This document shows, in pieces, positions 1 to 8,438 of a stretch of 64,000 nt of DNA. Under the pieces are notes generated by a model. It saw nothing but the letters and a program-made list of their open reading frames with translations, was not told the DNA's origin and searched no databases. This stretch comes from Lentzea indica (GTDB lineage: Bacteria > Actinomycetota > Actinomycetes > Mycobacteriales > Pseudonocardiaceae), in assembly GCF_012184385.1 (NCBI RefSeq), contig NZ_VSRL01000014.1:1-64000 (forward strand), given 5' to 3'. The translations under genes were made by a program, and so were the position numbers. Position 1 is the stretch's first letter. Every line of letters starts with the position of its first letter.

Positions 1-999
1 CGCACCGCCACCGGACGGGTAGCCGGCCGCCGCACCGGAGCCTGGAGGCGTGTAGACGGGTGTGACCTGGGGGCCCGCACCCGACGTGTTCGTGCTGCCG
101 CCGCCCGCGCCGCCGCCCGCGCCACTGGTGAACGTTCCACCGGCACCTGCGTGGGCCTGGTTCTGCTGATCGGCACGAATGCCGTCGAACCCGCCGGAGG
201 TCGGCCGGTTGACGCCGCCACCGCCACCACCAGCGCCCTTGTGCGCCAGCGCGGAGATCGCGTCGATGACCTGCTCGGCGACCTTGGCGATCTGCGAGAC
301 CTGCTTGATCAGGTTCATCAGCTTCTGCACGGAGCCGAGCAGCTTCTGCAGGAAGTCGGCCAGCTTCTGCGCGTACCTGACCGCGGTGGACACGATGTCC
401 GCGATCGCACCGGCGATGGCCGCGCCGAAGGTGAGGATCGACGCCGCCAGCCACTGGATGATCTTCATGACCATGTCGGCGACGGCCTGGCTGATCAGGT
501 CCATGATCTGCTTGCGGACCTCGGCGACGAGCTTGCCGGCACCCTCGACCGCCGCGGCGATGCCGTGGGTCGCCTTCGAGAGCGACTCCAGGCCGCCCGC
601 GTGCTTCTGGGCGGCGGCGCGGTAGCCGTCGGCCGCCCTGCCCTGCCACTCACGGGTCTGCTGGACGCAGATGCGCTTGTACTCGGTCGCGATCCCCTGG
701 ACCTGCTGGCCGGCCGACCGGTAGGTCTGCGCCATCTTGGAGATGGACTCCGGGCTGCCCAGCAGCATGTCGAACGGCTCGCGCAGGAAGTCGACGTGCT
801 GGATCGCCCAGCTGAAGCCGGCCGACAGGAAGCCGCTCAGCGGGTTCCCCGACATGCCGATCATGCCCATGGCCGTGTTGGCCATGCCCAGGCCCGCGTT
901 GACCCAGTCGCCCCGCTCGATGGCGGAGTAGGTGTTCGAGATGTTGCTGATCAGCTGCTGGGTGTCCTGGCCCTTGGCCTGCTGTGCGGGGGCGTTCAT
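1..999 (-). CDS. WXG100/PPE-like type VII secretion-associated protein, 3' end missing
   Basis: The frame is open from an ATG at 997-999 to the left edge, so the C-terminus is missing (333 codons seen). The N-terminal ~150 residues are helical and carry a W-Q-G motif near residues 118-120, as in WXG100-type substrates. Residues ~165-250 are a hydrophobic/amphipathic helical stretch. The visible C-terminal part is a Gly/Ala/Ser/Pro-rich low-complexity tail. The start overlaps the stop of the EspC-like gene as ATGA, so the two are probably translationally coupled. By family analogy it is a secreted or cell-surface type VII substrate; whether a toxin domain follows cannot be seen. No secretion machinery gene lies in the window. 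Confidence 0.75.
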   Translation of the reverse strand, partial: MNAPAQQAKGQDTQQLISNISNTYSAIERGDWVNAGLGMANTAMGMIGMSGNPLSGFLSAGFSWAIQHVDFLREPFDMLLGSPESISKMAQTYRSAGQQVQGIATEYKRICVQQTREWQGRAADGYRAAAQKHAGGLESLSKATHGIAAAVEGAGKLVAEVRKQIMDLISQAVADMVMKIIQWLAASILTFGAAIAGAIADIVSTAVRYAQKLADFLQKLLGSVQKLMNLIKQVSQIAKVAEQVIDAISALAHKGAGGGGGGVNRPTSGGFDGIRADQQNQAHAGAGGTFTSGAGGGAGGGSTNTSGAGPQVTPVYTPPGSGAAAGYPSGGGA

Positions 1000-1304
1000 C
1001 CCCGGCCTCCTTGGAAGCCGAACATGTTGTCGAGGTCGACCTGCTCGTACTGCTCGATCGTCTCCTTGAGCCCGATGCCCATGTCCATGAGCGAGTTCGC
1101 CGCCTTGCCGAGCCCGTCCTGCCCGAGGCCCGCCTGCTGGAGCACGTACTGGGCCAGGAAGCCCAGGAAGACGCCGAAGGCCTCGCTGGTGAGCGATCCC
1201 GGGTCGCAGGTCTCGGTGGCCTTGCGCAACCGGTCGGTGAGCCGGTCCACGCTCGCGGCGTGGGTTCTCAGCTCGTCGAGGTCGATGTTGAACATCTGCT
1301 GCAT
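996..1304 (-). CDS. EspC-like (DUF2580) type VII secretion target protein
   Basis: This 102-residue protein begins MQQMFNIDLDELRTHAASVD, typical of small EspC/DUF2580 proteins (ESX secretion-associated, helical hairpin). The middle reads VDRLTDRLRKA and the C-terminus is Gly-rich. The start has a good ribosome site (AAGGGGG about 6 nt upstream). It sits between the YbaB-like gene and the WXG-like gene and overlaps the latter by 4 bp. This family commonly pairs with a larger WXG/PPE-like partner, so I infer a co-secreted heterodimer. The family call is by sequence pattern; the partner assignment is inference. Confidence 0.75.
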   Translation of the reverse strand: MQQMFNIDLDELRTHAASVDRLTDRLRKATETCDPGSLTSEAFGVFLGFLAQYVLQQAGLGQDGLGKAANSLMDMGIGLKETIEQYEQVDLDNMFGFQGGRG

Positions 1305-1324
1305 TGCCTTGCCCCCTTCTGCAC

Positions 1325-1777
1325 TCAGGCCATGACGTCGGGCGGGTTGGTGAAGTACTCGTCGTCGGGCCGCGTGTCCTTGCGCTCCAACTCCGACTTC
1401 GGTTCTTCCTCGTCGGTTCCGTCGCCGGCGTATCCGTGCGGCATCTGAGCCTTGACGAACTCCAGCGCCGGGCTCTCGCCGACGAAGTCACCCATGATCT
1501 GCACGACGCGGCCGGAGGCCTCGCGCTGGGCCTTGGTGGAGGCGGCGAGCACCGCCGTGGCGATCTCGCTGGGGTCCATGCCGCGGGCCTCCGGCTTGAT
1601 CTGCAGATCGGTCAGCACGCCGGTGGCGTTGACGGTCACCGTGATCAGGCCGTCAGGCGAGCTGGCGCTTCCGCCCACACCACCGAGCTGGCCGGCGGCC
1701 TGTTCCGCCTGCTGCTTCGCCTGCTCGATCTTGGCCCCGTACTGCTTGAGCCACTGATCGGGGTCAATGGGCTGCAT
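1325..1777 (-). CDS. YbaB/EbfC-family protein
   Basis: About 150 residues. The N-terminal helix is rich in Gln/Ala/Glu (residues ~10-30), followed by a YbaB-like beta segment (GLITVTVNATGVLTDLQI) and a helix with A-S-T-K-A-Q-R-E-A. The C-terminal tail is acidic (DGTDEEEPKSELERKD). YbaB/EbfC proteins are small DNA-binding, nucleoid-associated dimers. In actinobacteria, variants with extra tails often neighbour WXG/EspC genes, so a role in that cassette is possible. I chose the ATG at 1777 because GGGGG lies at proper spacing; a GTG two codons upstream would leave no spacing. Confidence 0.8.
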   Translation of the reverse strand: MQPIDPDQWLKQYGAKIEQAKQQAEQAAGQLGGVGGSASSPDGLITVTVNATGVLTDLQIKPEARGMDPSEIATAVLAASTKAQREASGRVVQIMGDFVGESPALEFVKAQMPHGYAGDGTDEEEPKSELERKDTRPDDEYFTNPPDVMA

Positions 1778-1905
1778 GGTCACCCCCGTTGAGTGAATTG
1801 GTCATTCGTTCGATTCGCCGTAGACGCCCGTATCGTTTCACTCGTTCCCTGCTCACCGATACTTTGAGTCCGATTACCGCCATACGGGTTAACGAAGGGG
1901 TCACC

Positions 1906-2814
1906 GTGCCTGAGGGAGTGCTGGAGATCGACGGGATCTCCAAGCGCTACGGAGAGGTCGTCGCCCTGCGGGACATGTCTTTTGACGTGCGTGCGGGCGA
2001 GCTCTTCGGATTCGTCGGCAGCAACGGCGCCGGGAAGACCACGACCATGCGGATCGCGCTGGGCGTGCTCGCGGCCGACTCCGGCGAGGTGCGGTGGAAC
2101 GGAAGAGCCGTCGACCTCGACACTCGGCGCCGCATCGGGTACCTGCCGGAGGAACGCGGGCTCTACCCGCGGATGAAGGTGCTCGACCAGCTGGTCTACC
2201 TGGCCGAGCTGCACGGCATGAGCACCAACGAGGCGCACAAGAGCGTGGAGAACTGGATCGCGCGCCTCGGGCTGCGCGACCGCCGCACGGACGAGGTGCA
2301 ACGTCTGAGCCTCGGCAACCAGCAGCGCGTCCAGCTGGCCGCCGCGCTGGTGCACGAGCCGGACGTGCTGGTGCTCGACGAGCCGTTCTCCGGCCTGGAC
2401 CCGGTCGCTGTGGACGTGATGAGCCACGTGCTGCGGGAGAAAGCGTCGTCCGGTGTGCCGGTGGTGTTCTCCAGCCACCAGCTCGACCTGGTGGAACGGC
2501 TGTGCGACCGGGTGGGCATCGTCAGCGCGGGTTCGATGGTCGCCGTCGGAACGGTGGATGAACTCCGGTCCGGTGGAGAGTCTCGGCTCGTCGTTGAGTC
2601 GCCAACGACCGAATGGACTGCCACCCTTGATGGCGTGCGGGTGATCGAGAAGAACGGGACGCGCTGCGTGCTCGAGCTCGCCGAGGGCGTGGACGACCAG
2701 TCCGTGCTGCACGCCGCATTGGCCGTGGGTCCCGTGCACGAGTTCTCCCGGCAGCGGCCCTCGCTGACCGAGCTGTTCCGCAACGTGGTGACCACCGAGG
2801 CGAGGAGCGCATGA
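1906..2814 (+). CDS. ABC-2 type exporter, ATP-binding subunit (NatA-like)
   Basis: 302 residues. Walker A is GSNGAGKTT (residues ~42-50), the signature is an unusual LSLGNQQR in place of LSGGQ, and Walker B is VLVLDEPF, followed by SSHQLDLVERLCDRVG. The ~90-residue C-terminal extension is typical of YhaQ/NatA-type ATPases. The start is the GTG at 1906 (gaaggggt upstream); the frame stays open 39 codons further upstream, but that part is not conserved-looking. The stop overlaps the permease ATG. It should energise export by the 2811-3992 permease; the substrate is unknown (the YhaPQ/NatAB family includes Na+ and small-molecule exporters). Confidence 0.9.
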   Translation: MPEGVLEIDGISKRYGEVVALRDMSFDVRAGELFGFVGSNGAGKTTTMRIALGVLAADSGEVRWNGRAVDLDTRRRIGYLPEERGLYPRMKVLDQLVYLAELHGMSTNEAHKSVENWIARLGLRDRRTDEVQRLSLGNQQRVQLAAALVHEPDVLVLDEPFSGLDPVAVDVMSHVLREKASSGVPVVFSSHQLDLVERLCDRVGIVSAGSMVAVGTVDELRSGGESRLVVESPTTEWTATLDGVRVIEKNGTRCVLELAEGVDDQSVLHAALAVGPVHEFSRQRPSLTELFRNVVTTEARSA

Positions 2815-3992
2815 CGTCTGCCCGAGCGGTTTCGCTGGTGGCAAAGCGCGAGTTCGTCACGAAGGTGCGCACCAAGTCGTTCCTCGTCGGCACCGCGGTG
2901 ATCATCGCCGTGCTCGCCGGGTACGTGGTGCTGCAGTCCGTCCTGTTCGACGACCAGCGGCACAGCGTCGTGGGCTTGAGCGGCCAGGCGACGCAGCTCG
3001 CGGATCCGTTGCGGGAGAAGGCGAAGTCGTTCGGCATCGAGGTCGAGACGCGTGACGTCACGACCATGGACAACGCAGAGCAACAGGTCCGCGACGGCTC
3101 GCTGGACGCACTGGTGACCGGCGCGCCCCCGGCGTTGAAGATGATCGTCAAGGGCTCCGGCGACGAGGTGCTGACGACGACGCTCAACGACGTGCTGCGT
3201 CAGCAGGTGCTGGTCGCGCAGCTCGCCGAGGCCGGCATCACCCCGCAGCAGGTCGCGCAGAACCTCGCGAACGTCAGCGTGGCCGTCACGGCGCTGGAAC
3301 CCGTTGACCCGCAACGAGGTCAGCGCCTCGCGATCGGGTTGATCGTGGCCGCGCTGCTGTACTACTCGCTGCTGGTCTACGGCACGATGGTCGCGCAGGG
3401 CGTGGTCGAGGAGAAGTCCAGCCGGGTCGTGGAGATCCTGCTCGCGACCGTGCGACCGTGGCAGTTGTTGCTGGGCAAGGTGATCGGGCTCGGCGCGGTC
3501 GGCCTGCTGCAGCTGCTGGTCATCTCGACGGTCGGGCTCGTGCTCTCGTCGGCGTTCGACGTGATCGACGTGAGCGCGTTGGGCGGCACGGCTCTGCTGA
3601 TCGGCGTGCTCTGGTACTTACTCGGCTTCTTCTTGTACGCCACGGTGTTCGCGGCCGCCGCGTCACTGGTGTCGCGACAGGAGGAACTGCAGTCGGTGCT
3701 GACGCCGATCAGCATGACGATCATCGTGGCGTTCGTGGCCGGCATCAACCTGATGATCGGCAGCCCCAACGGCCCCACGGTCACCGTGCTGTCACTGCTG
3801 CCGCCGTTCGCCCCGATCCTGATGCCGGGCCGCATGGCGCTGGGCGTCGCTCCTGCCTGGCAGGTCGTGCTCGCGATCGTGCTGGCGCTGGCGGCCATCG
3901 CGGCGATCACCTGGCTGGGCGGCAAGGTCTACGCGAACGCCGTGCTGAGGACCGGCGCTCGCGTCAAGCTCCGCGAGGCACTCAGGACCTGA
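2811..3992 (+). CDS. ABC-2 type exporter, permease subunit (NatB/YhaP-like)
   Basis: 393 residues. One N-terminal membrane segment (LVGTAVIIAVLAGYVVLQSV, residues ~24-43) precedes a ~140-residue extracytoplasmic domain. About five more membrane segments follow, starting near residue 170 (LAIGLIVAALLYYSLLVYGT). The motif GVVEEKSSRVVEILLATVRPW is the coupling loop typical of NatB/YhaP permeases. It overlaps the ATPase gene by 4 bp, so the two form one transporter. It is followed by a strong bidirectional terminator shared with gltA. Confidence 0.9.
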   Translation: MTSARAVSLVAKREFVTKVRTKSFLVGTAVIIAVLAGYVVLQSVLFDDQRHSVVGLSGQATQLADPLREKAKSFGIEVETRDVTTMDNAEQQVRDGSLDALVTGAPPALKMIVKGSGDEVLTTTLNDVLRQQVLVAQLAEAGITPQQVAQNLANVSVAVTALEPVDPQRGQRLAIGLIVAALLYYSLLVYGTMVAQGVVEEKSSRVVEILLATVRPWQLLLGKVIGLGAVGLLQLLVISTVGLVLSSAFDVIDVSALGGTALLIGVLWYLLGFFLYATVFAAAASLVSRQEELQSVLTPISMTIIVAFVAGINLMIGSPNGPTVTVLSLLPPFAPILMPGRMALGVAPAWQVVLAIVLALAAIAAITWLGGKVYANAVLRTGARVKLREALRT

Positions 3993-4122
3993 CCGCCCAG
4001 TTCGTCGTTCAACGCGGGCAAACACTTGTGCAGGAAATCGATTCGCGGTTGCCAGGACGGTTTCCGCAACACGAAAGGCAGGATGATCAGCTGTTCGCAG
4101 TCACGACGGAACCAGACAAAGC

Positions 4123-4155
4123 AAAAGGCGCGCCCGCAGAACGGGCGCGCCTTTT
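4123..4155. terminator. Bidirectional intrinsic terminator between the ABC permease and gltA
   Basis: The arms AAAAGGCGCGCCCG (4123-4136) and CGGGCGCGCCTTTT (4142-4155) are perfectly complementary with a 5-nt loop. The A/T tracts are placed so the hairpin ends in a U-run on either strand. It lies between two convergent genes and can stop both. Confidence 0.9.
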
Positions 4156-4166
4156 CAGCTACAGCG

Positions 4167-5480
4167 TCAGCGGTTCTCCATCGCGATGAAGTCGCGCTCA
4201 GTCGGGCCGGTGTAGATCTGCCGCGGACGGCCGATCTTCGTGGCCGGGTCGTTGATCATCTCGCGCCAGTGCGCGATCCAGCCGGGAAGGCGGCCGAGCG
4301 CGAACAGCACGGTGAAGAACTTCGTCGGGAAGCCCATCGCCCGGTAGATCAGACCCGTGTAGAAGTCCACGTTCGGGTAGAGCTTGCGGGAGATGAAGTA
4401 CTCGTCGCTCAGAGCGGCCTCTTCCAGCTGCTTCGCGATGTCGAGCAGCTGGTCGTCCGCGCCCAGCTTGTTGAGGATCTCGTCCGCAGTCTTCTTGATG
4501 ATCGCGGCACGCGGGTCGTAGTTCTTGTAGACCCGGTGGCCGAAGCCCATCAGGCGGACGCCGTCCTCCTTGTTCTTCACCTTGTTGACGAACGACTTCA
4601 CGTCGCCGCCGTCGGCCTTGATCTTCTCGAGCATCTCCAGCACCGCGCTGTTCGCGCCGCCGTGCAGCGGGCCGAACAGGGCGTTGATGCCGGCGGAGAT
4701 GGACGCGAAGAGGTTCGCCTCGGACGAGCCCACCAGGCGCACGGTCGACGTGGAGCAGTTTTGCTCGTGGTCGGCGTGCAGGATGAACAGCAGGTCGAGC
4801 GCGCGGACCAGGTCCGGGTCGAGGTCGTAGGCCTCTGCCGGGAAACCGAACGTCATGCGCAGGAAGTTCTCCACCAGGCCAAGCGAGTTGTCCGGGTAGA
4901 GGAACGGCTGGCCGACCGACTTCTTGTACGCGTAGGCCGCGATGGTCGGCAGCTTCGCCAGCAGGCGGATCGTGGAGATCTCCACCTGGTTCGCGTCGAA
5001 CGGCGACAGCGAGTCCTGGTAGAAGGTCGACAGGGCGGACACCGCGGAGGACAGCACCGGCATCGGGTGCGCGTCACGCGGGAAGCCGTCGAAGAAGCGC
5101 TTGAGGTCCTCGTGCAGCAGCGTGTGCCTGCTGATCTTCTGCGAGAAGTCCTCGAGCTGAGCGGCGGTCGGCAGCTCGCCGTAGATCAGGAGGTAGCTGA
5201 CCTCGATGAAGTTCGAACGCGCGGCCAACTGCTCGATCGGGTACCCGCGGTAACGCAGAATTCCGGCGTCGCCGTCGATGTAGGTGATCTCGGAGGAGCA
5301 GGAGGCCGTGTTGACGAAACCGGTGTCCAGGGTTACCAGACCGGTGGTCGACAGCAGCTTGCCGAGATCGATGCCGGACGCGCCTTCGCTCGCCGTCACC
5401 ACCTTCATCTCGAGCTCTCCGCCCCCGTGGCGCAGCGCGACGGTCTGGGTATCGTTCGGCGCAGTCGTCGCGTCGGGCAT
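4167..5480 (-). CDS. gltA: Citrate synthase
   Basis: 437 residues, the usual length of hexameric type II bacterial citrate synthases. It condenses oxaloacetate and acetyl-CoA in the TCA cycle (cytosol). Visible active-site segments are LHADHEQNCSTSTVR, GPLHGGANSAVLEML and MGFGHRVYKNYDPRA (catalytic His regions), plus the conserved DPDLVRALDLLFILHADH helix. The N-terminal beta domain (residues ~15-70) includes LDTGFVNTASCSSEITYIDGD. The start ATG has GAGAGG about 8 nt upstream. It is monocistronic, with 223 bp of upstream intergenic DNA and the shared terminator downstream. Confidence 0.97.
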   Translation of the reverse strand: MPDATTAPNDTQTVALRHGGGELEMKVVTASEGASGIDLGKLLSTTGLVTLDTGFVNTASCSSEITYIDGDAGILRYRGYPIEQLAARSNFIEVSYLLIYGELPTAAQLEDFSQKISRHTLLHEDLKRFFDGFPRDAHPMPVLSSAVSALSTFYQDSLSPFDANQVEISTIRLLAKLPTIAAYAYKKSVGQPFLYPDNSLGLVENFLRMTFGFPAEAYDLDPDLVRALDLLFILHADHEQNCSTSTVRLVGSSEANLFASISAGINALFGPLHGGANSAVLEMLEKIKADGGDVKSFVNKVKNKEDGVRLMGFGHRVYKNYDPRAAIIKKTADEILNKLGADDQLLDIAKQLEEAALSDEYFISRKLYPNVDFYTGLIYRAMGFPTKFFTVLFALGRLPGWIAHWREMINDPATKIGRPRQIYTGPTERDFIAMENR

Positions 5481-5703
5481 TCAAGTCCCTCTCAACGCTC
5501 GGACGGGGTGGCGGCGGACCGCGCGGTCTGCCGTCGTCTCGGACCACCCCGTTGGGATCTGAGTCTTCAAGTTCACTCACGCTAGTCGGCGGAAGGCCCG
5601 CCTCGCAGCAGCGGTATGAACCGATTCTGTGAGATGGGACCGGCATCACATCCGTAATGCCAGTTTCTAGCGCGGCTACCCCACGGTAGTCCGATCCTCC
5701 GCT

Positions 5704-6636
5704 TTATCCACCCAGTGCGGCGGTGAGTTCGCTCGCAAAGGGCGGTTCGGCACCGGCGCGCGAACATGTGATCGCGGCGGCCGCACCCGCGTAGGTCAAT
5801 GCGCCGGCCCATTCATCGGTTGAGAGTGCGCGCACCTTCTCGACGCTGAGCGCGTCGTGGTGGTGCAGCCACGCGAGCAGGGCACCTTGCACCGTGTCGC
5901 CGGCTCCGATCGTGTCGACCACGTCCACCTTCACGGGTGGCACGTCGACCTGACCCGTGGCGGTGATCACTGACAGACCGTCGCCACCTTTCGTCAGCAC
6001 GACGGCGGCCGGTCCCTGTGAAACCCACGTCCTTGCGATCTCGATCACGTCGCCGTCCTCGGCGAGCCACTGGGCGTCCTCGACGGACACCTTCAGCAGT
6101 CCGACGTCCGGCAGCCACGACCGGAACCGCGCCCGGTAGGCGCCCGGATCCTCGATCAGGCCAGCCCGGATGTTGGGGTCGAGCGCGGTGAGCAAACGCT
6201 TGCTCTCGCGCCGCAGCACCTTCTCGTAGACGGAGGCCCCAGGCTCCAGCACCAACGACAACGTGCCGAACGACACGGCCTTGGCGTCCTCCGGCAGCGG
6301 ACCGGGGTCCTCGACGAAGCGGTCGGCGGTGCCCTCGACGTAGAACGCGTAGCGCGCGGAGCCGTCCTCTGCGAGCCCGACGACGGCGAGCGTGGTGTTC
6401 TCGCGTCCGCGCTGAACCAGATCGGTCCCCACGTTCGACGCGTGCAGCCGCTTGATCAGCTGCTCGCCGAAGTGGTCCTCCGACACCCGCGACAGGAAGC
6501 TCGTGGGCACGTCCAGACGCCCGAGCGCGACGGCCACGTTGTACGGCCCGCCGCCCAGCTTCGGCGCGAGCGGCGTGAGCTCGTCCTCGCCCACCGGCAC
6601 CATGTCGACCAGTGCCTCACCAGCAACCACGATCAC
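5704..6636 (-). CDS. PfkB-family sugar kinase (fructokinase-like)
   Basis: 310 residues. PfkB signatures are visible at both ends: GEALVDMVP and GGGPYNVAVALGRL near the N-terminus (substrate site), and VDTIGAGDTVQGALLAWL near residue 240 (anion hole and catalytic Asp of GAGD). The most likely reaction is ATP-dependent phosphorylation of a ketohexose such as fructose; the exact sugar is not determinable. Its ATG overlaps the stop of the upstream TetR gene as ATGA, so regulator and kinase are co-transcribed. A role in acyl-CoA metabolism is not implied. Confidence 0.88.
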   Translation of the reverse strand: MIVVAGEALVDMVPVGEDELTPLAPKLGGGPYNVAVALGRLDVPTSFLSRVSEDHFGEQLIKRLHASNVGTDLVQRGRENTTLAVVGLAEDGSARYAFYVEGTADRFVEDPGPLPEDAKAVSFGTLSLVLEPGASVYEKVLRRESKRLLTALDPNIRAGLIEDPGAYRARFRSWLPDVGLLKVSVEDAQWLAEDGDVIEIARTWVSQGPAAVVLTKGGDGLSVITATGQVDVPPVKVDVVDTIGAGDTVQGALLAWLHHHDALSVEKVRALSTDEWAGALTYAGAAAAITCSRAGAEPPFASELTAALGG

Positions 6637-7216
6637 TTCTGGCTCCGTTCTCTCTGGAGCCCATCCAACAACAGTTCGCCCAGCGCGGTGAACGCCTCCG
6701 CGTCCGAAACACCTGCCCGTTTCGTGAGGACACCCGTCTGGATGCCCTCGATGAGCAGTCCGGCCATCTCCGCGAACAGCGTCGCGTGGACCTCGCGGAA
6801 GACGTGCAGCTCGACCCCGTCCTGGATGAACGCCTTGATGCGCTCGGCGGCGGCACGGGCGTTGCGCTCGTAGGTGGCACGCGTGGGCGGGAAGGCCGAC
6901 ACGTCCGCGATGAACGCCGCCGAGGCCTTGTTGAGCTCCTCCGCAGCGCCCGCGAGGTAGCTGCCGATGCGTTTGCGCACGTCGTTGAGGCCCGCGATGC
7001 GCTTCTCGATCCGCTCGGCCGCGCCCTTGAAGTAGCGGCCGACGACGCGCACGGCGAGCTGTTCCTTGCTGCCGGCGAGCGCGTACAGCGTCGATTTCGA
7101 GCAGTGCAACCTGCCCGCGATGTCATCCAGCGTGAGATGACCGAAGCCCTCGGTGAGAAGAGAGCTTCCAACCGGGTGAGCAGCTCAGCCTGCCGCTGCG
7201 TGAGAGCCCGCGTCAT
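6633..7216 (-). CDS. TetR-family regulator, apparent single-base frameshift near 7157-7162
   Basis: Read from the ATG at 7214-7216, the protein starts MTRALTQRQAELLTRLEALF and then drifts. In the neighbouring frame it continues as LTEGFGHLTLDDIAGRL followed by HCSKSTLYALAGSKEQLAVR, a textbook TetR helix-turn-helix. The C-terminal domain then runs on to 6633. One missing base in the run around 7157-7162 explains everything, so the gene is probably intact in the organism (about 194 aa). It is divergent from the acyl-CoA dehydrogenase across a 46-bp dyad (7236-7281), its likely operator, and overlaps the sugar kinase start. Confidence 0.85.
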
Positions 7217-7235
7217 GTGACGACCCTGCCACACT

Positions 7236-7281
7236 TACTGGCACCTGTACTGGCGTACGTCCTACAGTACAGCTACCAGTA
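7236..7281. promoter_or_regulatory. 46-bp dyad operator between the TetR and acyl-CoA dehydrogenase genes
   Basis: Two nested inverted-repeat pairs share one axis at 7258.5. The outer pair is TACTGG (7236-7241) with CCAGTA (7276-7281). The inner pair is CTGTACT (7245-7251) with AGTACAG (7266-7272), around a central ACGT. A further TACTGG lies at 7248-7253. Its position between divergent genes suggests binding by the adjacent TetR protein, possibly as two dimers. Confidence 0.75.
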
Positions 7282-7298
7282 CACACCGGAGGTCGACG

Positions 7299-8438
7299 AT
7301 GCCCGCCGAACGGCTGCTCCCCACGCAGGAGGCCGAGGACCTGATCGCGCTGGTCAAGGAGATCGCGCGGGACGAGCTGAAGCCACACGCCGCGGACGCG
7401 GAGGAGAACGAGAAGTTCCCCCGCGATGCGTTCCGCCTGCTGGGCAGGTCCGGCCTGCTCGGCCTCCCGTACCCGGAGGAGTTCGGCGGCGGCGAGCAGT
7501 CCTACGAGGTGTACCTGCAGGCGCTCGAAGAGGTCGCCTCGGCGTGGATGACGGTCGCCGTCGGCCTCTCCGTGCACGTGATGTCCTGCTACGGCCTCGC
7601 CACCTTCGGCACCCGCGAGCAGCAGGACCGCTGGCTCCCCGAGATGCTCGAAGGCGAACTGCTCGGCGGCTACGCCCTGTCCGAGACCCAGGCAGGCTCC
7701 GACCCCGCCGCGATGTCGACCCGCGCCGTCCGCCAGGGCTCCGAGTACGTCGTGAACGGCACCAAGGCGTGGATCACCCACGCCGGCGCCGCCGACTTCT
7801 ACACCCTGATGGCCCGCACGTCCCCCGACGCCGGCCGCGGCATCTCCTGCTTCCTCGCACCCGGCGACGCACAGGGCCTCTCCGCCGCGACCCCCGAGCG
7901 CAAGATGGGCCTCACCGGCTCGATCACCGCCCAGCTCCAGTTCGACGACGTCCGCTTCGGCACCGACCGCCTGATCGGCAACGAGGGCGACGGCCTGAAG
8001 ATCGCACTGTCCGCTTTGGACTCAGGCCGCCTCGGCATCGCCGCCTGCGCGGTAGGCCTGGCCCAAGCCGCCCTGGACGAGGCCGTGGCGTACGCCAAGA
8101 CCCGCACCCAGTTCGGCCGCCCGATCATCGAGTTCCAGGGCCTGGAGTTCCTCCTGGCCGACATGGCCGCCGCCGTCGAATCGGCCCGTGCCACGTACCT
8201 CCAGGCCGCTCGCCGCCGCGACCGCGGCCTCCCGTTCCGCCAGCAGGCGTCGATCGCCAAACTCATCGCCACCGACGCGGCGATGAAGGTGACGACCGAC
8301 GCCGTGCAGGTGCTCGGCGGTGCGGGCTACACCCGCGACTTCCCGGTCGAGCGCTACATGCGCGAGGCCAAGGTCCTTCAGATCTTCGAAGGCACCAACC
8401 AGATCCAGCGCCTGGTCATCGGCCGCGGCCTCCGCTAG
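7299..8438 (+). CDS. Acyl-CoA dehydrogenase
   Basis: 379 residues, the standard length for FAD-dependent acyl-CoA dehydrogenases (alpha,beta-oxidation of acyl-CoA thioesters). Visible features are the flavin-site segment GYALSETQAGSDPAAMSTRA with VNGTKAWITHAG, the motif GRPIIEFQGLEFLLADMA, and the C-terminal VLGGAGYTRDFPVERYMREAKVLQIFEGTNQIQ. The Glu of the FEGTNQIQ region is the catalytic base in many members. The start has GGAGG at good spacing. It is divergent from TetR and probably repressed by it. Its 3' end overlaps the convergent amidohydrolase by 23 bp. Confidence 0.95.
   Translation: MPAERLLPTQEAEDLIALVKEIARDELKPHAADAEENEKFPRDAFRLLGRSGLLGLPYPEEFGGGEQSYEVYLQALEEVASAWMTVAVGLSVHVMSCYGLATFGTREQQDRWLPEMLEGELLGGYALSETQAGSDPAAMSTRAVRQGSEYVVNGTKAWITHAGAADFYTLMARTSPDAGRGISCFLAPGDAQGLSAATPERKMGLTGSITAQLQFDDVRFGTDRLIGNEGDGLKIALSALDSGRLGIAACAVGLAQAALDEAVAYAKTRTQFGRPIIEFQGLEFLLADMAAAVESARATYLQAARRRDRGLPFRQQASIAKLIATDAAMKVTTDAVQVLGGAGYTRDFPVERYMREAKVLQIFEGTNQIQRLVIGRGLR

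Noticed and set aside
1-1777. Complete type VII secretion system
   Set aside because: No EccC, EccD or mycosin-like gene seen; only substrate-type proteins.
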